The notes under the pieces were generated by a model, which had not been told where the DNA came from, searched no databases, and was given only the letters and a program-made list of their open reading frames with translations. The translations under genes and the position numbers were made by a program. A stretch of 64,000 nucleotides of DNA from Pholiota molesta (lineage: Eukaryota > Basidiomycota > Agaricomycetes > Agaricales > Strophariaceae), in the NCBI GenBank assembly GCA_014925825.1, contig JACGCK010000047.1:62001-126000 (forward strand), given 5' to 3'. This document shows positions 22,680 to 34,409 of this stretch, piece after piece; positions within the stretch are counted from its first letter, which is position 1; the number at the start of each line of letters is the position of its first letter.

Positions 22680-23170
22680 CACACACGTCACCACGTGTTC
22701 AATGAGATTCTGTGGGCGAATATTTGTTTCTTCAGGCAAACGGGTTTTATGGATCGAAAGGGATTTCGGGCGCCAATGCTGCCGAATGGAAGAGCGAGCG
22801 TGATGTCCGCTGGACGACCAGAACCGTTTATCGTCTGGATACTTAGTCAAAAAAATGCTGTAGATTCACCCAGGCATAAAATTCCATTAGCATTTCGAAA
22901 CATAGAGAGTTGATAGCGAGCATGTTTTACGCATATTATGACGTCACCACTTGAAATCGCGTTGAAACAAGTTGAAACCTTGCAAAGTTTTATAAATTTC
23001 TGGACACCTTCTTCATCGTCGATACGCTGCGATCTGTTCACGGCTGCTCAGGGTCCTAAATTGCCAGTGGCCTCCACACACTAGCAACAGTTCCCATAAC
23101 CCCTTAAACACTTCGCAAACCAACCGCAAGCACTCAAACGCTTGAACATTCAAACATTCAAGCAATCGTC
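22680..23170 (+). promoter_or_regulatory. Upstream region of the TPR gene D1 with a CRE-like site
   Basis: Non-coding, with nothing recognisable to about 22,830. From there to 23,175 it is similar to the region upstream of the second TPR gene (24,250-24,516). Shared blocks include gttgaaacaag, tgcaaag and ccacacactagca. It contains the palindrome tgacgtca (about 22,939), a consensus CRE/ATF-type site. The second copy has only tacgtcat at the equivalent point. The function of the site is inferred. Confidence 0.4.
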
Positions 23171-23175
23171 GCCCC

Positions 23176-24178
23176 ATGGACCAAGACATTCCAAATCAAG
23201 CCACGGCAAATGCTCGAGCTGCTGCCAACCCACCAAAGGTCGTGGAGTTGTTTAAGACCCCGGAAGGACTGTCGCCCGCCTGGCAGGCATTCTTTGATAA
23301 AGTCTCATCATACTACGAGAGGCAATACGCAGCCCACAAAGACGCCCTCAGTAATATGCTCGCGACGAGGAGTTGGACCATGGAAAAAGCGGAACTATGC
23401 GAATTCGAGATGTTGGCGTCTGCACAGAAGATCAAGATCTGGGCGAGTGAATTCAGTTGGAACTTCTGAGAACGTTCGGGCTGACACCCAATTGTGGGGC
23501 AATTGTCAATTCGTCTATCTAAAGGGAGACGAAGAATTCAAGAAGGGTGAAATCCTCCTGGCTCAGACGGTGTACTTCTCTTCCATCTCTATATTTCCGA
23601 CACCCGATGCGATGAACAATATAGTTGCGTGTGCCTTGAAGCTCAATCAGCAAGTGTCGCAATGTAAAACTTTGACAAACCCTAGTTACTAACTGGAAGT
23701 CGTACGACTAGATTCGCCTACGCCGAAATCCTCGCCACCCAAGTTATCGATTTGGATTTGTTTAGAAATCCCCTGAGCGGCGCCAAAGCGCATTTCAGGC
23801 GCTCTGAGGCACGTATTCATTTAGCCAAATTTGATGGGGCGAAAGAAGGTCAGCGCTATTGAATGGACTTTGCAATAACTTACAATGATACCTGCAACAG
23901 ATGCCATTGCCATGCGACAATTCAGTCCTCTCAACAAAACTGTTGAAAGTTTACTGGGTCGTATCGAAGCATTAAGGGGTACTATCAAAACGGTTGAACA
24001 TCTCGAACAGTATCTCAACGAACAGCCCCAGCCCCCAGCTAAGAGCTATTCGTACCAGACCCTCAACAGCGTGCGAGAACAAATGTATAAAGTAAAAATC
24101 CCTCCTGATTTTGTGAAGAAGATAAAAACTGAGATTGATCCGGCATCATTTCTGGATCATATTATTGACGCCGTGTAA
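23176..24178 (+). CDS. TPR-like protein D1
   Basis: Plus-strand gene in four exons. Exon 1 runs from the ATG at 23,176 to about 23,440-23,465 (exact donor uncertain). The others are 23,525-23,655, 23,712-23,848 and 23,901-24,178, giving roughly 275 residues. Phases of exons 2-4 agree. Exons 2-3 show a tetratricopeptide pattern: a GDEEFKKGEILLAQTVYF helix, then NNIVACALKL, then AEILATQVIDLDL..P..AKAHFRRSEARIHL, then AKEDAIA. This resembles TPR adaptor domains that bind chaperones or other partners. The N-terminal FKTPEGLSPAWQAFFDK region and C-terminal EIDPASFLDHI tail are not recognised. No signal peptide or membrane segment was seen. A role in protein-protein interaction is inferred from the fold only. 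Confidence 0.65.
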
Positions 24179-24516
24179 TAACAGACGGAATTGTACCTGT
24201 AGTACTTACCAGTGTTCGTTCATGTATTATAGTTTCTTCAACCTGGCAGGCATGTGCATGAAACTCTATTAGCTTGGCCGATTTTTGAAACAAAGCGAGC
24301 ATGGTATCAATCGTTTTCACACATTGTGTACGTCATCACTTCAAACTTGTTGAAACAAGGTTCAAACCGTGCAAAGACTCTGAGCACCGTCTCCACCATC
24401 ATACAAAGCTACCTGCTCTCGGCTGCTCACGGTCGCATATCCGTTTCCACACACTAGCATCAATTCTCATAAACCCCAAAAATCAGCACCCGCTCAAACA
24501 CTTAAACACTCTCGTC

Positions 24517-25546
24517 ATGGACCAACCCATCCCACACCAAGCCGCGCTCAGCGCCCAAGCCGCGTTCGTGCAAGCCTGGACGAACGCCATCCCACTGCAG
24601 GTCATGAAGTTGTTCAAGATCCCGGACGGCCTGTCGCCCGCGTGGCAGGCGTTCTTCGACAGTCACCGCATACCACACGAGGCAGAGCGCCACCACGAAA
24701 CACGCCCTCATCGTGCTCGAGAACAGGAGTCGGGTCATGAAAGACGGGGGGCTGGGTGAATTCGAGATGCTGACGTCTGTGCTGGATATGAAGGCCAAGG
24801 CGAGCGATGTTCGGTTGGGGTTTCTGGGAGGACACCCACTGATTGTGCGATGATTGTCTGACTAAAGGGAAACGCAGAATGGAAGAAGGGCGAAACCGCC
24901 CGCGCGGAGATGCTTTACTTCTCCTCCCTCTCCACGTTCCCGACGCCGGACGCGCTGAACAACATCGCAGCATGCGCTTTAAAGCTCAACCAGCAAGTTT
25001 CCGTTTCACACTGTGAAAAATGTTACGACCCCGCGTCACTGACCAGACGTCGCACCACCTAGATTCGCCTTAGCCGAAAGCTTTGCGACCGACGCGCTTG
25101 ATCTGGATCTGTCCAGCCACCCGCTGGGCAGCGCGAAAGCGCATTTCCGGCGTGCGGAGGCGCGTATCCATCTGGCCAAATTTGACGCGGCGAAAGAAGG
25201 TTAGCCAGCAACCCGTACCGCCGTTAACTGAACGTATAATAACCGCGATATACCGGCGATAGACGCCCTCGCCGCGCGCCAATCCAGTCTTCCCACCGGT
25301 GCCGTTGACGGATTACTGGGCCGTATCCACGCGTTACGCGATACCGTCAAAACGAGCGCACAGATGGAACGGTATCTCAACGCACAGCCCCGGCCGCACG
25401 CGAAGAGCTATTTCGACGCGACGCTCGACAGCGTGCTCGGCCTGGATCTGCAGGTGTATTACATCCGGATCCCGCCGGCGCTTTTGGAGAGGGTGAAAAC
25501 CGAGATCGACCCGGTGTCGTATTTGCATCATATGGACGCAGTGTAA
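24517..25546 (+). pseudogene. TPR-like protein D2, tandem paralogue with a 2-nt deletion
   Basis: Duplicate of D1 with the same exon order. The ATG at 24,517 begins MDQPIPHQAA. Exon 2 starts with GNAEWKKGETARAE near 24,869, exon 3 carries AKAHFRRAEARIHL, and exon 4 ends at 25,546. At 24,660/24,661 the aligned codons GAY AAR GTC of D1 are reduced to GAC A GTC. Two bases are lost and the remainder of exon 1 (VTAYHTRQSA...) is out of frame. The rest of the gene is well conserved and strikingly richer in G/C at third codon positions than D1. The inactivation is therefore recent, or the deletion is a sequencing error. Confidence 0.6.
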
Positions 25547-25559
25547 AGCCTTTTTTAGG

Positions 25560-28180
25560 TCATGGTTTGCATTGTAAAAGATGGAGGCAAATGGAGCAGA
25601 TGTCCAGATGTCCAGGTCCCAGCAGAAGTTTAAGACGTCTAAGCTCTGAATTCACGCGTAGACGGTCGCCCAACCCCGCTAAAGGGATAGCAGTCTTGAC
25701 AGGGAGGGGGATGCGGAGGAGGCGGGGACGCTGGGTGCTCGCAGTGCTAGTGTGGAAGAGTCGTGCCAGTTGAGAACAGTGACGCAGAGCCTCGAGACAG
25801 GGCCTTCCATAGCAGTTCCATACAAGCAAGGTGTTGGATGTCGATGATCAACGAGGAGGGCGACGCTCAAGCTACGGATTACTGCGGCCCGAATTCTCAC
25901 GCTGTAGTGCGCTCGGACCATCATTCGATGCTTGTTCGATTCCTGCTCTACCAGTACCACCCACCATCGCCATCTCGCATCTGACTAGTCTCCTTCCCGT
26001 GCGATGGAAATTGCCCATCTCGCGCTCTTCGGCCAAGGAAGCACTGACCAAGTAAGTAACCCATCTTATCTTCCCGATAATGACACTCGATCTCACTTGT
26101 GCTAGACTCGTTGACGAAGGATCGCCGCAGGACAGGGTACACACCGATTGGGTATTCTAGTATTCTATCGATATCTGAGAGAGGAACACCGGTTGCAGAG
26201 CAGCGAGGCTCAGTGCCAGCTGTGTCCAGCTTTGGTGCGTTTTGTGGTCGTCGTTCTTTCCCTTCCCCTTCGCTATGAACCGTCGTCTCTATTTCTCCTT
26301 AGACCGCATGCAGACTGGCTCGAATTTAGAAAGATGAGTTGTCCCCTCGAGGTGTATACTTGACATGGTGTCCATGGAAAACCTTCGTTCCATCAGTGAC
26401 GTCCGTTAGAGCGGCACGCTTTGCTGTCTCCGTTGGCCATGTCAATCTTTGCTCGAGCTGCCTCGGGAGACGATTTCTCTTTGCAATGGCCATCTCACAG
26501 CTGCATTGGGCTTTCTCTAACAAGGATTGAGTCTTTCCCAGTTTGTTGCAGGAGTGTTGAGTTTTTCCCTTTTGTTGCTCGTGCGTTCTGGCGCGTAGGC
26601 GTGTATACTTTGTGTCCCCGAAGCTGGAGTATCTCGCAAGGCTTAATCACGAGATGCCCAATCTACCAGAAGGACCCGTTTATCGCCCTATGGAATATAG
26701 AGGTACGTCAAAGCTACGTGATTTCAAGTACATACAGCTGTTGATCGACAACTGCGTCACACAGAACATCGTCCTCTTCGTCCGTCGACCGCAAGACTTG
26801 TCATTCAACATCAAGGCATTCTTCTTTGAAATTCTGCAACGCTCGTCCCTCCCGCATCACGTACCGCAAGCACGTCTATGCCGCGATTGACGGCGGTGCA
26901 GGCGAGCAGAAGTTGCACCGACGAATGCACAACGGCGGTCTTGTTCTCATCTGTCCGCAACGGAGACGCGTTGACGAGGGCATGTTCATACTTGACGTTC
27001 CGTCAGGCTAAAACTACACGCTGCTCTGATCGGGCTCTCCCATTTCCATTCCTCTCTTCCAATTCTGCTGTACGAGCACACGCAGCCCCCTAGCCATGTG
27101 CGCCGTGCTGCCCTCTTGAAGTCGCGTCTGTTTCCCACCGTTACGTCGAGCGTCCAGGTACCGATCGCAGGTCGTCGATGCCTGCTTCGTTCTCGTACGT
27201 AGCGTGTCGGTTCCGTGCAGCCGCCTTTCGAGGTCACTCGTGTCCCAGTGCTTGTGGTGTGCATGTTCTACGCGCTTCGTCTTAGTTTTCGTTTTGTTTC
27301 CGTTTCGTGTTGTGCGGTGCTACGTACATACTGATACACGATGTGTGCGCAGAGCGCTCGCTGCGCCTTCCCCTGTTCATGGCTTTTATGTGAGGTCAGA
27401 TTGTTGTCGTTAATTTCATGTGGTAACTGCTTAGTACAGGATACAACGACAACGATCGAGATATTGCATTTTTTTAAGAATTCGGGGAGGTAGAAAGGAC
27501 AGGCAGACGCCAAAGACCGTACTATGTTTTGTTTACATCCCCGGCTCCTGTAGACAAACGAGATTCCCAACGTGCTCTTCGTCAACCTGCGGTAAAAGAA
27601 AATAGATAAGTACTAGCATGATACGTGTGTTGCACATATATACATACCGTCGCTCTATCGACTTCCAACAGGAGTCGGGTGGCCGCGGCCCGAAGGTCGA
27701 AGCGCATTCATACGTTCCCACAATGTGCGCGCCCGGACCATGCACACCACCCTCAACCCTACCACGACCACGATTCTCCAGCACATACTAATTGACTCAG
27801 AACTACACGGAAACCGGTTCGTCCCTGAACAACATCGACTGATCGTCAATAGGATCACCCCACATCATTGCAATCCGGCCAGCGAATACAATCTGGCAGT
27901 GCAATGTCGCGTACTCGTCGTACTCTATCATGACTAATCTTACCATCCTATGCTTCTCACTTGGAGAGCGTCTCCGTCTCCCCTGCTCCTCACCCGGGCT
28001 CTATCCATACCGTCCTTCCCGAGGCGGATCGAGGTTGCTCAATCGCTGTCTGCATTTGACATCATACATGGCGGCCAAAGGAGGACCCCCATCCTCCGCA
28101 ACGGCGCCTCTCGGAGTGGCCGTCTCTGCTACCTCCAGAGACCATGTCCTTGATCGCAATTCGCAACTGGTCTGAGTAAC
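25560..28180 (+). repeat. E/H-type mosaic with two H-start elements
   Basis: Contains two copies of the start-proximal element of the dispersed H family. One is at 25,884-25,921 (ends gctcggaccat, no ATG). The other is at about 27,684-27,742 and ends gcccggaccATG, followed by a frame beginning MHTTLNPTTTTIL. A further H block near 26,350-26,470 (gacatggtgtcc...cgttggccatg) matches 37.26, 53.59 and 56.84 kb. After 27,742 the similarity to 33.0-33.25 kb continues for about 220 bp. No intact gene model was found. Confidence 0.45.
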
Positions 28181-29520
28181 TTCCTCTCTGTTAATGTGCG
28201 GCGGGTTGGATTTTGGAAATCTGCTCGGGTGCAGAGGATTAGCCGTGGGTGCGCGATGCTTCCGTTGTCGATGGGGAGTGCCTCCAAATTTGTTGCCTGG
28301 ACGGATTACGCTCGGGGACAGCTACCCGTGGGGAGACGGATGTCGCTGATGGGCTGACACACCGGTGTACAGCGTTGGGGAGCCTCGTATCTTCTCCATT
28401 CTTTCCTTGCGGAGGGCACCGCTGAAATACTGCGATGACATGGCGTTCTAATTCTTCATTCCGCCCGAGATAGAAGTATCGGAGTGGCGCAGTAGAACGG
28501 CTGCTGTAGCAGATGAACATGTGTAACCTTGAGCGCCTCGTTCACGCGAACGCGCTGATACTTGGTGCGGCGACGTGCGAGCGGGTGCGGAGAATTTTGG
28601 TGGAGAATGGGACGTGGCTGACGGCGGGCGGGTGTGATGGGAGGTGGAGATGACAAAAGGAAGGATAGATTCAGAGCAATGGGTACCGGTCCTGCGCCCC
28701 GCCGCCGCCGATGTACATACTTACACCGCCTGTTGCAGCAGCCCCCAAGCAGTCGTTGACCTCGTCGAACCACTGCAGCATGCGCCCGCGCACGTCGCTG
28801 CCGCCGTTCTTGTCACCGCCCCCGCTCAGCATCAACGACCAGCCCAACCAGTTCCTGGTCCTGGACTCCTGCCACCGCCGCCGCCGCCATAGATGTTGCA
28901 ACCGTCGCCGCGATCCCCGAAGACCTTCCCGACGTCGAGCACGTTATCTGGAACCGATACATGCGCGTGTTCGCGCCGCACCAGGGGGCACAGGTTGGAG
29001 GCGCAGTGGTAGGGGCACTCATAGAGGAGGGCGATCAGCGGAAGGAGGTTGCGGGTCAAGGAGTTGGGGCGAATGCCGGCGGAGCGCACAGGATTGGGTT
29101 GGGGAGGGTATAGGACGTGCGTGCGATGGATGATGCAGAGGGGCCTGGTAACGCTGATTGCAGCGCTTCGCGATGCAGAAGGAGCGTCATGGATGGAGAG
29201 TACTTGTTCCCCGTGCCGTGTACCTTTGCTCACCGAGCGCAGTTTGTGGGCTTTTCTGACGAGGTTTTGGTTCGCTATGAAAGTCATCTCCTTTTGTTCA
29301 AATGCATTGATTGAATCGTGCCTCCGACGATAGGATCATTGAGTCCTTTCTGTTCTGTCTCTTAAATATACAAGGTAGATGGTAGGTTACAAGTAAAGCA
29401 CAAAAGGAAATCATACACCTGTGTCGAACATTCGTAATCTAAGCACACTTTCTCTATGTGTTATATGTGATACAGAAATTTAAGCACGCATTGATGACCA
29501 GTTCTATGTAGTTCAGTCGA
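28180..29520 (-). other. Unassigned stretch with GC-rich trinucleotide runs and possible exon remnants
   Basis: A minus-strand frame (28,832-29,287, 151 codons) and an overlapping one ending ...GRMLQWFDEVNDCLG before a GTAAGT donor near 28,720 look partly coding, but they are in different frames. Part of the apparent sequence is a (GGC)n-type run encoding glycines or alanines (28,685-28,715 and 28,867-28,890). No domain recognised and no confident gene called. Confidence 0.25.
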
Positions 29521-29532
29521 TCGATGGTAGAT

Positions 29533-30260
29533 ATTTTGGGAGTAAGCGGGGGTTATGCTCCCAAAATGATCTGGCTGCTGTTGGTACCCGCGGTACATAT
29601 TCGCCCCATTGTTGTTGGGGTAGGCGACCGCGGGAGGACGTGGCACTTAAATGAATGTGAGTCCATACTCGACCGATGTCAATTTTTTAATAGACTTGCC
29701 ACTTTGCCGCTCGTCTTGCGCGAAGTCCAAGGGCGGCGCGATGTCTTGATATGGATAGCATGGCTCGGCGTGAGGATATGCTATTACAGCGGAGGTGAGT
29801 CCATGTTTGAACGATCGCATTGACACTTATAGAATATACTCACCCCCGGTTGGCGGGGCCAAGATCGCCTGATGGGTGAACCCCATCTCGTATGGGGGAG
29901 TTGGCGGTACCGGTGGTGTAATGGACTGTTCTGCTGGAATTATATCAGTACTACTCTGTTTATCACTGCATAAATTGACTTACGAGCATGGTTCATGGAG
30001 TAGGCGGCGCTCATGCTTCCGAGACCGTTTGCTAGAGACGGGTTCTCGTTGTAGGCATTCACCCCATTGTCGTAGGGCGAGTATCGCGCAATCGCCGGAG
30101 GATTCGGTGCTATAATGGATGTGAATCAGTACTCAAACAACGTCAAATTTTTAATAGACTGACCACCAGTTGGCGGCGCGTTGAAGGCCATCCCCATTTT
30201 GCGCCTGTCCTGCGCGAACTCAAGGATCGGAGCGCCGTTGTATGCCCCTGATCCTATTCC
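29533..30260 (-). pseudogene. Relocated block of family A exons
   Basis: Five consecutive family A-type exons lie outside the array: 30,164-30,253 (90 nt), 29,984-30,109 (126), 29,844-29,930 (87), 29,700-29,780 (81) and about 29,533-29,645. All complete ones are multiples of three and in frame, with phase-1 borders, and the order is the same as in A2 and B1. The donor of the fourth is GCAAGT instead of GTAAGT. Sequence similarity ends exactly at the end of the Tyr/Gln module (…SQN-like border), and the basic C-terminal exons are absent. It is probably a transposed fragment. It is expressed only if captured by the promoter on its right. Confidence 0.65.
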
Positions 30261-30460
30261 ATCAAGGAAGGGAACGGCATTGCGAAATGCCATAGGAGGC
30301 GATGCCGCCGTCGCAAGTAATCGTCAATGTCGTCAAAGATAGGCATGGATATAGTGGATGCGTGGTACCATAGCGGGATACACTGAGTAGGTGAAGAGAA
30401 TACATCGAGAGCCGATACTCAATCTACATTCAAAGAAAGGTGCATTTTATACTAATTTGA
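30260..30460 (-). promoter_or_regulatory. Family F-type TATA promoter and first exon fused to the family A block
   Basis: On the minus strand, TATAAAA (about 30,446-30,452) is followed about 110 bp later by an ATG opening MPIFDDIDDYLRRRHRL (ATG near 30,345). The same arrangement heads the family F loci at 39.5 and 40.8 kb (MPSFD...HFDDIDE). The frame meets a stop at the acceptor of the first family A exon. No splice donor is available between them, so the join looks like a recombination breakpoint. Confidence 0.5.
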
Positions 30461-31100
30461 TACAGGCTATTCACGATTGGAAACATGGTCTCTCTGACCG
30501 TCTTGACCATGTAATGTGGCCACGACTATCCGAGAACAATGGCTCCCTCACTGTATACACGATCCACTCCTCATTTTCGGAGTGGCACCGACACGGATCT
30601 TCATACCGACCTTCCGGAATCAACGATCGCATTGGAAAACGCACCGAATTTCATTCCCTCCATCGATAACGCGTCTGAACGGTATACATACCCTCCATGT
30701 CTCAATCAGTCGAACAATGGAAGGAAACCGAAGGCTCAGCTCCGCGTGGATCGGTCACTCAGATCTCGTTGGTTCATGGCGGCTGAATATAGCCGTATTC
30801 GCAAAACGGAATCGACTGAACCAGTCATGCAATCGGAAGTGCGTGTGGTATCAATAATCATATTACTATAAGTATGCGGCGCGTGTATGGAGAAAGAACA
30901 ATGGACTTCATGTTAGAGACACACAACTAATGACGGAAAAAAAAAAGAGGACGGCAGCAATCATTGCGCCCCACGGAAGAGGAGGGGCACATGGTCCAGC
31001 ATCGCGCGCGTTCTCGTGCTGCAGTGCCTTGCTCCCATAACGAACTACCACGTTTTCGCGTAGGACCGAATTGAATTGAATCAACAGAGCCTCGTAAAAA
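30460..31100. other. Intergenic stretch, nothing recognised
   Basis: Short overlapping plus-strand frames of 92-113 codons (30,391-30,871) have no recognisable motif and no conserved partner elsewhere in the window. Nothing is annotated here. Confidence 0.3.
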
Positions 31101-31104
31101 CACT

Positions 31105-31745
31105 CACAAAAACACGATCCAAGGATCAACGTGGTGAGTCGACATCAGAGGGAGTCGGTACTCTGAATCCACACTTGTCGCAACCGGTCGTACTGCAGGA
31201 AACCTACCTAGCTGCGATGCACGATCACAGAGAGTAAGTTTCCAGCAGATAAAGCCTGTAAGGTGTGGATTTCAGCGACCAATTCCTCTTGCGACGGGCT
31301 CCACCCCCTGGAACGAAGACATGACTGCACCAAAAAAAATGAAACGGGGGAAAAGAAGGCAGGGAGGCCAACGTCATCGGAATCAAGCTCAACAGAGCTC
31401 CGTAAAATCAATCACAAAAAACACTATCCGAGGCTCAACGAGGGTGATTCGATATCAGATGGAGTCGGTACTTTGAATCCACACTTGTCGCGACTGGTCG
31501 TACTGCAGGAAACCTACCTAGCTGCGATGTTACGATCACAGAGAGCAAGTTTCCAGCAGATAGAGCCTATAAGGTGTGGATTCCAGCTACGAATTCCTCT
31601 TACGACGGGCTTCGTCCATGCTGTCACTGAGAAAAGGAAGACAGGACTGCGCCACAAAAGTGAAACGGGGGAAAAGAAGGCAGGAAGGCAGGAAGGCCGA
31701 CAGGCTATTCGATGAACGGCTTCGACCAGACTGATCACCCATCTA
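31105..31745. repeat. ~310-bp direct tandem duplication
   Basis: Two adjacent copies (about 31,105-31,420 and 31,411-31,730) share blocks such as gagtcggtact, gtactgcaggaaacctacctagctgcgatg, tttccagcagat and gaaacgggggaaaagaaggcagg. Divergence is moderate. No coding function is evident. Confidence 0.75.
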
Positions 31746-31749
31746 ATCC

Positions 31750-32360
31750 ATCACATGGGTAGACACTTCTGGGTCGGTCCCACTACCTGTGGTGCGTCTC
31801 AGGGAGGCCAATTTTGCTGGAGTAGCACCCCGGTCGATTTGGCGACGATTTCCTACGAGCAAGAAGAGATCAATGCAGCGGAGCGATAACATGCCGCTCA
31901 ACTGGTTATCCGAGGATCACAGAAAGTGCGTGGATTGCGATCGATCTGACGAAGATGGTATGTCATGAGCAGTGAGGTATCGAAGTATGGGGAACTCGTA
32001 CAGTTCTGAGTGTGTACGTCGTAGCTGAGCGATCCTTTGCGTCTTCATCAAATAATCCTGGGTGGCTGAGATGTCGCCTATAAACTTCCTACGTGAAATG
32101 GCCTGCTCACCAGGAATCATTGCATACTGCACGGCATAACGCATAACCCAAACCGGGGGCCAGTCATCAACATTCCACGGTGGAAACAAAGCTACACTAC
32201 TCACCGGATCCTCGATATCCTCACTTGGTCATGCCTCGTCATCCCCAAGGCGCAGCGCCCTTCTTCCTTTATAAGAGACTATGACCGTCGACGGCGTCGA
32301 ACACGATACAAGAATAACCGACGGTCCAGCCTCGAGTCAGAAGTGAGATCCAAAAACATG
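31750..32360 (-). other. Possible exon of an unrecognised minus-strand gene
   Basis: A minus-strand frame of 95 codons (31,917-32,204) reads like protein (NVDDWPPVWVMRYAVQYAMI...), but it opens with GTG and no in-frame ATG is visible. A TATAAAGG-like sequence lies upstream (about 32,270). It could be an internal exon. Family unknown. Confidence 0.25.
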
Positions 32361-32364
32361 ACAA

Positions 32365-34205
32365 TCATGGCCAGCGAATGACACATACCACGCAGAGGGC
32401 GAGAGCAAGCGGAACTGTCAACGAAGGTGCAGCACTTAAGTACTTAAGGCTCAAGTCGCGGAATGCGGGCACGCACACAAATGTGTGAACCGTCGAGCGT
32501 GCTAAAGAACAGAAGGGAAGAGCTTGAACAACGACAACATGCAGGTCAAGTTGGGAATGACAATAGCGACAGAGACTGAGATGAAAGCAAGCAGGGGTGT
32601 GAACGAGGCACTCAATATCACAGCAACGGAACCCCCAGATTACCTGATCTTCAAATCCACTGCTCCCTAGCCCCGGCGACAGTCGCGTATCCTTACTTGC
32701 TGTTTGCGAAGGACATCGGATAGAGGAGAGACGTAGCGTGTCGTCGATCTGCGTGCATACGAGGGTCCTGTCGAGGGCATAGCAGCGGCACAAGGAGCGG
32801 AATGGAGAAGGATAAGGGTGGCCGCGGCGATGCTTGGGAGGACGGTGGAGAGTGGACAATTTTCTACGTCTCCATATCAGGCAGGCTTCGAGATGGTCGA
32901 GCGAGGTCAAGAGCTCGTCAACACCAAAGTGCAGTCGTCGGGTGACCGCGGCCCGAACGTTGAAGCGTGTTCACACGTTCCGTGCGCGCCCGGACCATGC
33001 AACGAACTTCGACCCCGACCACGACCACGATTCTCCAGCACATACCAAGGCTACAGATTCACCCAAAGCTATATCGAAACTGGTTCGTGGTCTTCTCGCT
33101 TACTCCTGATCGACATCGACTGATCATTAGTACGATCACCCTAGATCGTTGCAATCCGACCAGCATATACAACTTCAATACAATCTGACAATGCAACGTT
33201 CAGTAAGTACTCGTCGTACTCTCTCGCTCTCCACTCTATGTTACACCATTCTCACCGTCCTTATTATCACAGGCAAGTCCATGGTTGTCAAGAATACTCA
33301 ACATCCAAACGCTGTTTCCATACATCTGTGGTGTGCCCATGCTGCAGTATGTGGTGATCGTGGCTAGTCTATCCGGATCGTAAGCCTGAGCGCATTGCTT
33401 TCGTTGGTCTTTGTTCCGATAGAGATGGAGTGTCGGTTCCGTTCCTCCAGATTGACTGCCTTGATAAATGATGTTCGCAGACATCTATTCATGGCCACGG
33501 GGGAGACTCAGATGGAGTTGGAGCGCCCTCGCATCTGCCCTTGGCGAGCAGATAACGGATGGATGGTGCCGTATAAGCGTGTTCTACGTTGGGAAGCCTC
33601 ATATTTTCCGTCTTCTGCTGCACGTATGATTATCGGAGGTGTTGAATGCTTTATTATTCTCGCTTTTCATTTCGCCCCAGATGGAACTAGCGGTCGTGGT
33701 CCACTAGAATTGCCGCCACGGCGGATCCATTTCTGAAGTGTATAACCGCAGCGACAATGTCCAACCGCGATACGCGATGCCGTTGAACCGCTCGCACACC
33801 TCACTCCGGAAAGCGTGCTAGAGAATGGACAGCGCCTCAGCACTGCATTCGATCCATCACACGCCCCTTAAGTAGTACAAGAGGACGCTCGAACAATAAG
33901 CAAACTTTAACTTGGTGTCGGGCTCTCCTAGCCAAGCTATAAATCTGCTGATAAGATTTGACGTTCCTCTTTCATTACAAGGCTATCGGTTGTATCGATT
34001 GTCGACATCTATGGCGTTGTTCTTCTCTCTCTGTTCATTTTTTGGGGGTGTAGAAGTGATAATTCTGGATCGATGCACTGTGTCAGTGACTCGGTGCTTT
34101 AGGCGTTCGTGTTCGGACCTTCCCTGCGTACTTTGCCGGATTCAGCTCTCAAGTAAAATTGCTGGTACTCAGGTAATCGTGGGTAGTAAATTTGATACCA
34201 AATAA
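32365..34205. repeat. E/H module 3
   Basis: Minus-strand E-type sequence on the left (32,365-32,910, 181-codon frame with no recognised domain) abuts a plus-strand H segment. The H-start element (32,948-32,999) reads cggcccg...gcgcgcccggaccATG, followed by MQRTSTPTTTTILQHI. Similarity to 27.7-27.96 kb continues for about 250 bp. Exon joins are unresolved. Confidence 0.5.
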
Positions 34206-34409
34206 TACATCAGCGATTCTGCGAAGATGACCGTCTCCGAATCTGATCAATCCGAATCTGATTCGTCTATGAACATTACCGACTTCGTAAGATGCTCTGC
34301 AGAGGCTTCCTCTCAGTGCTAGATTGCACTGCGCACGAACGCTTCACACTTCCAAAACTCAGATGAGAGCGCCCCGAACTGGATAAGCGGTAATCAAACT
34401 CAAGACTCA

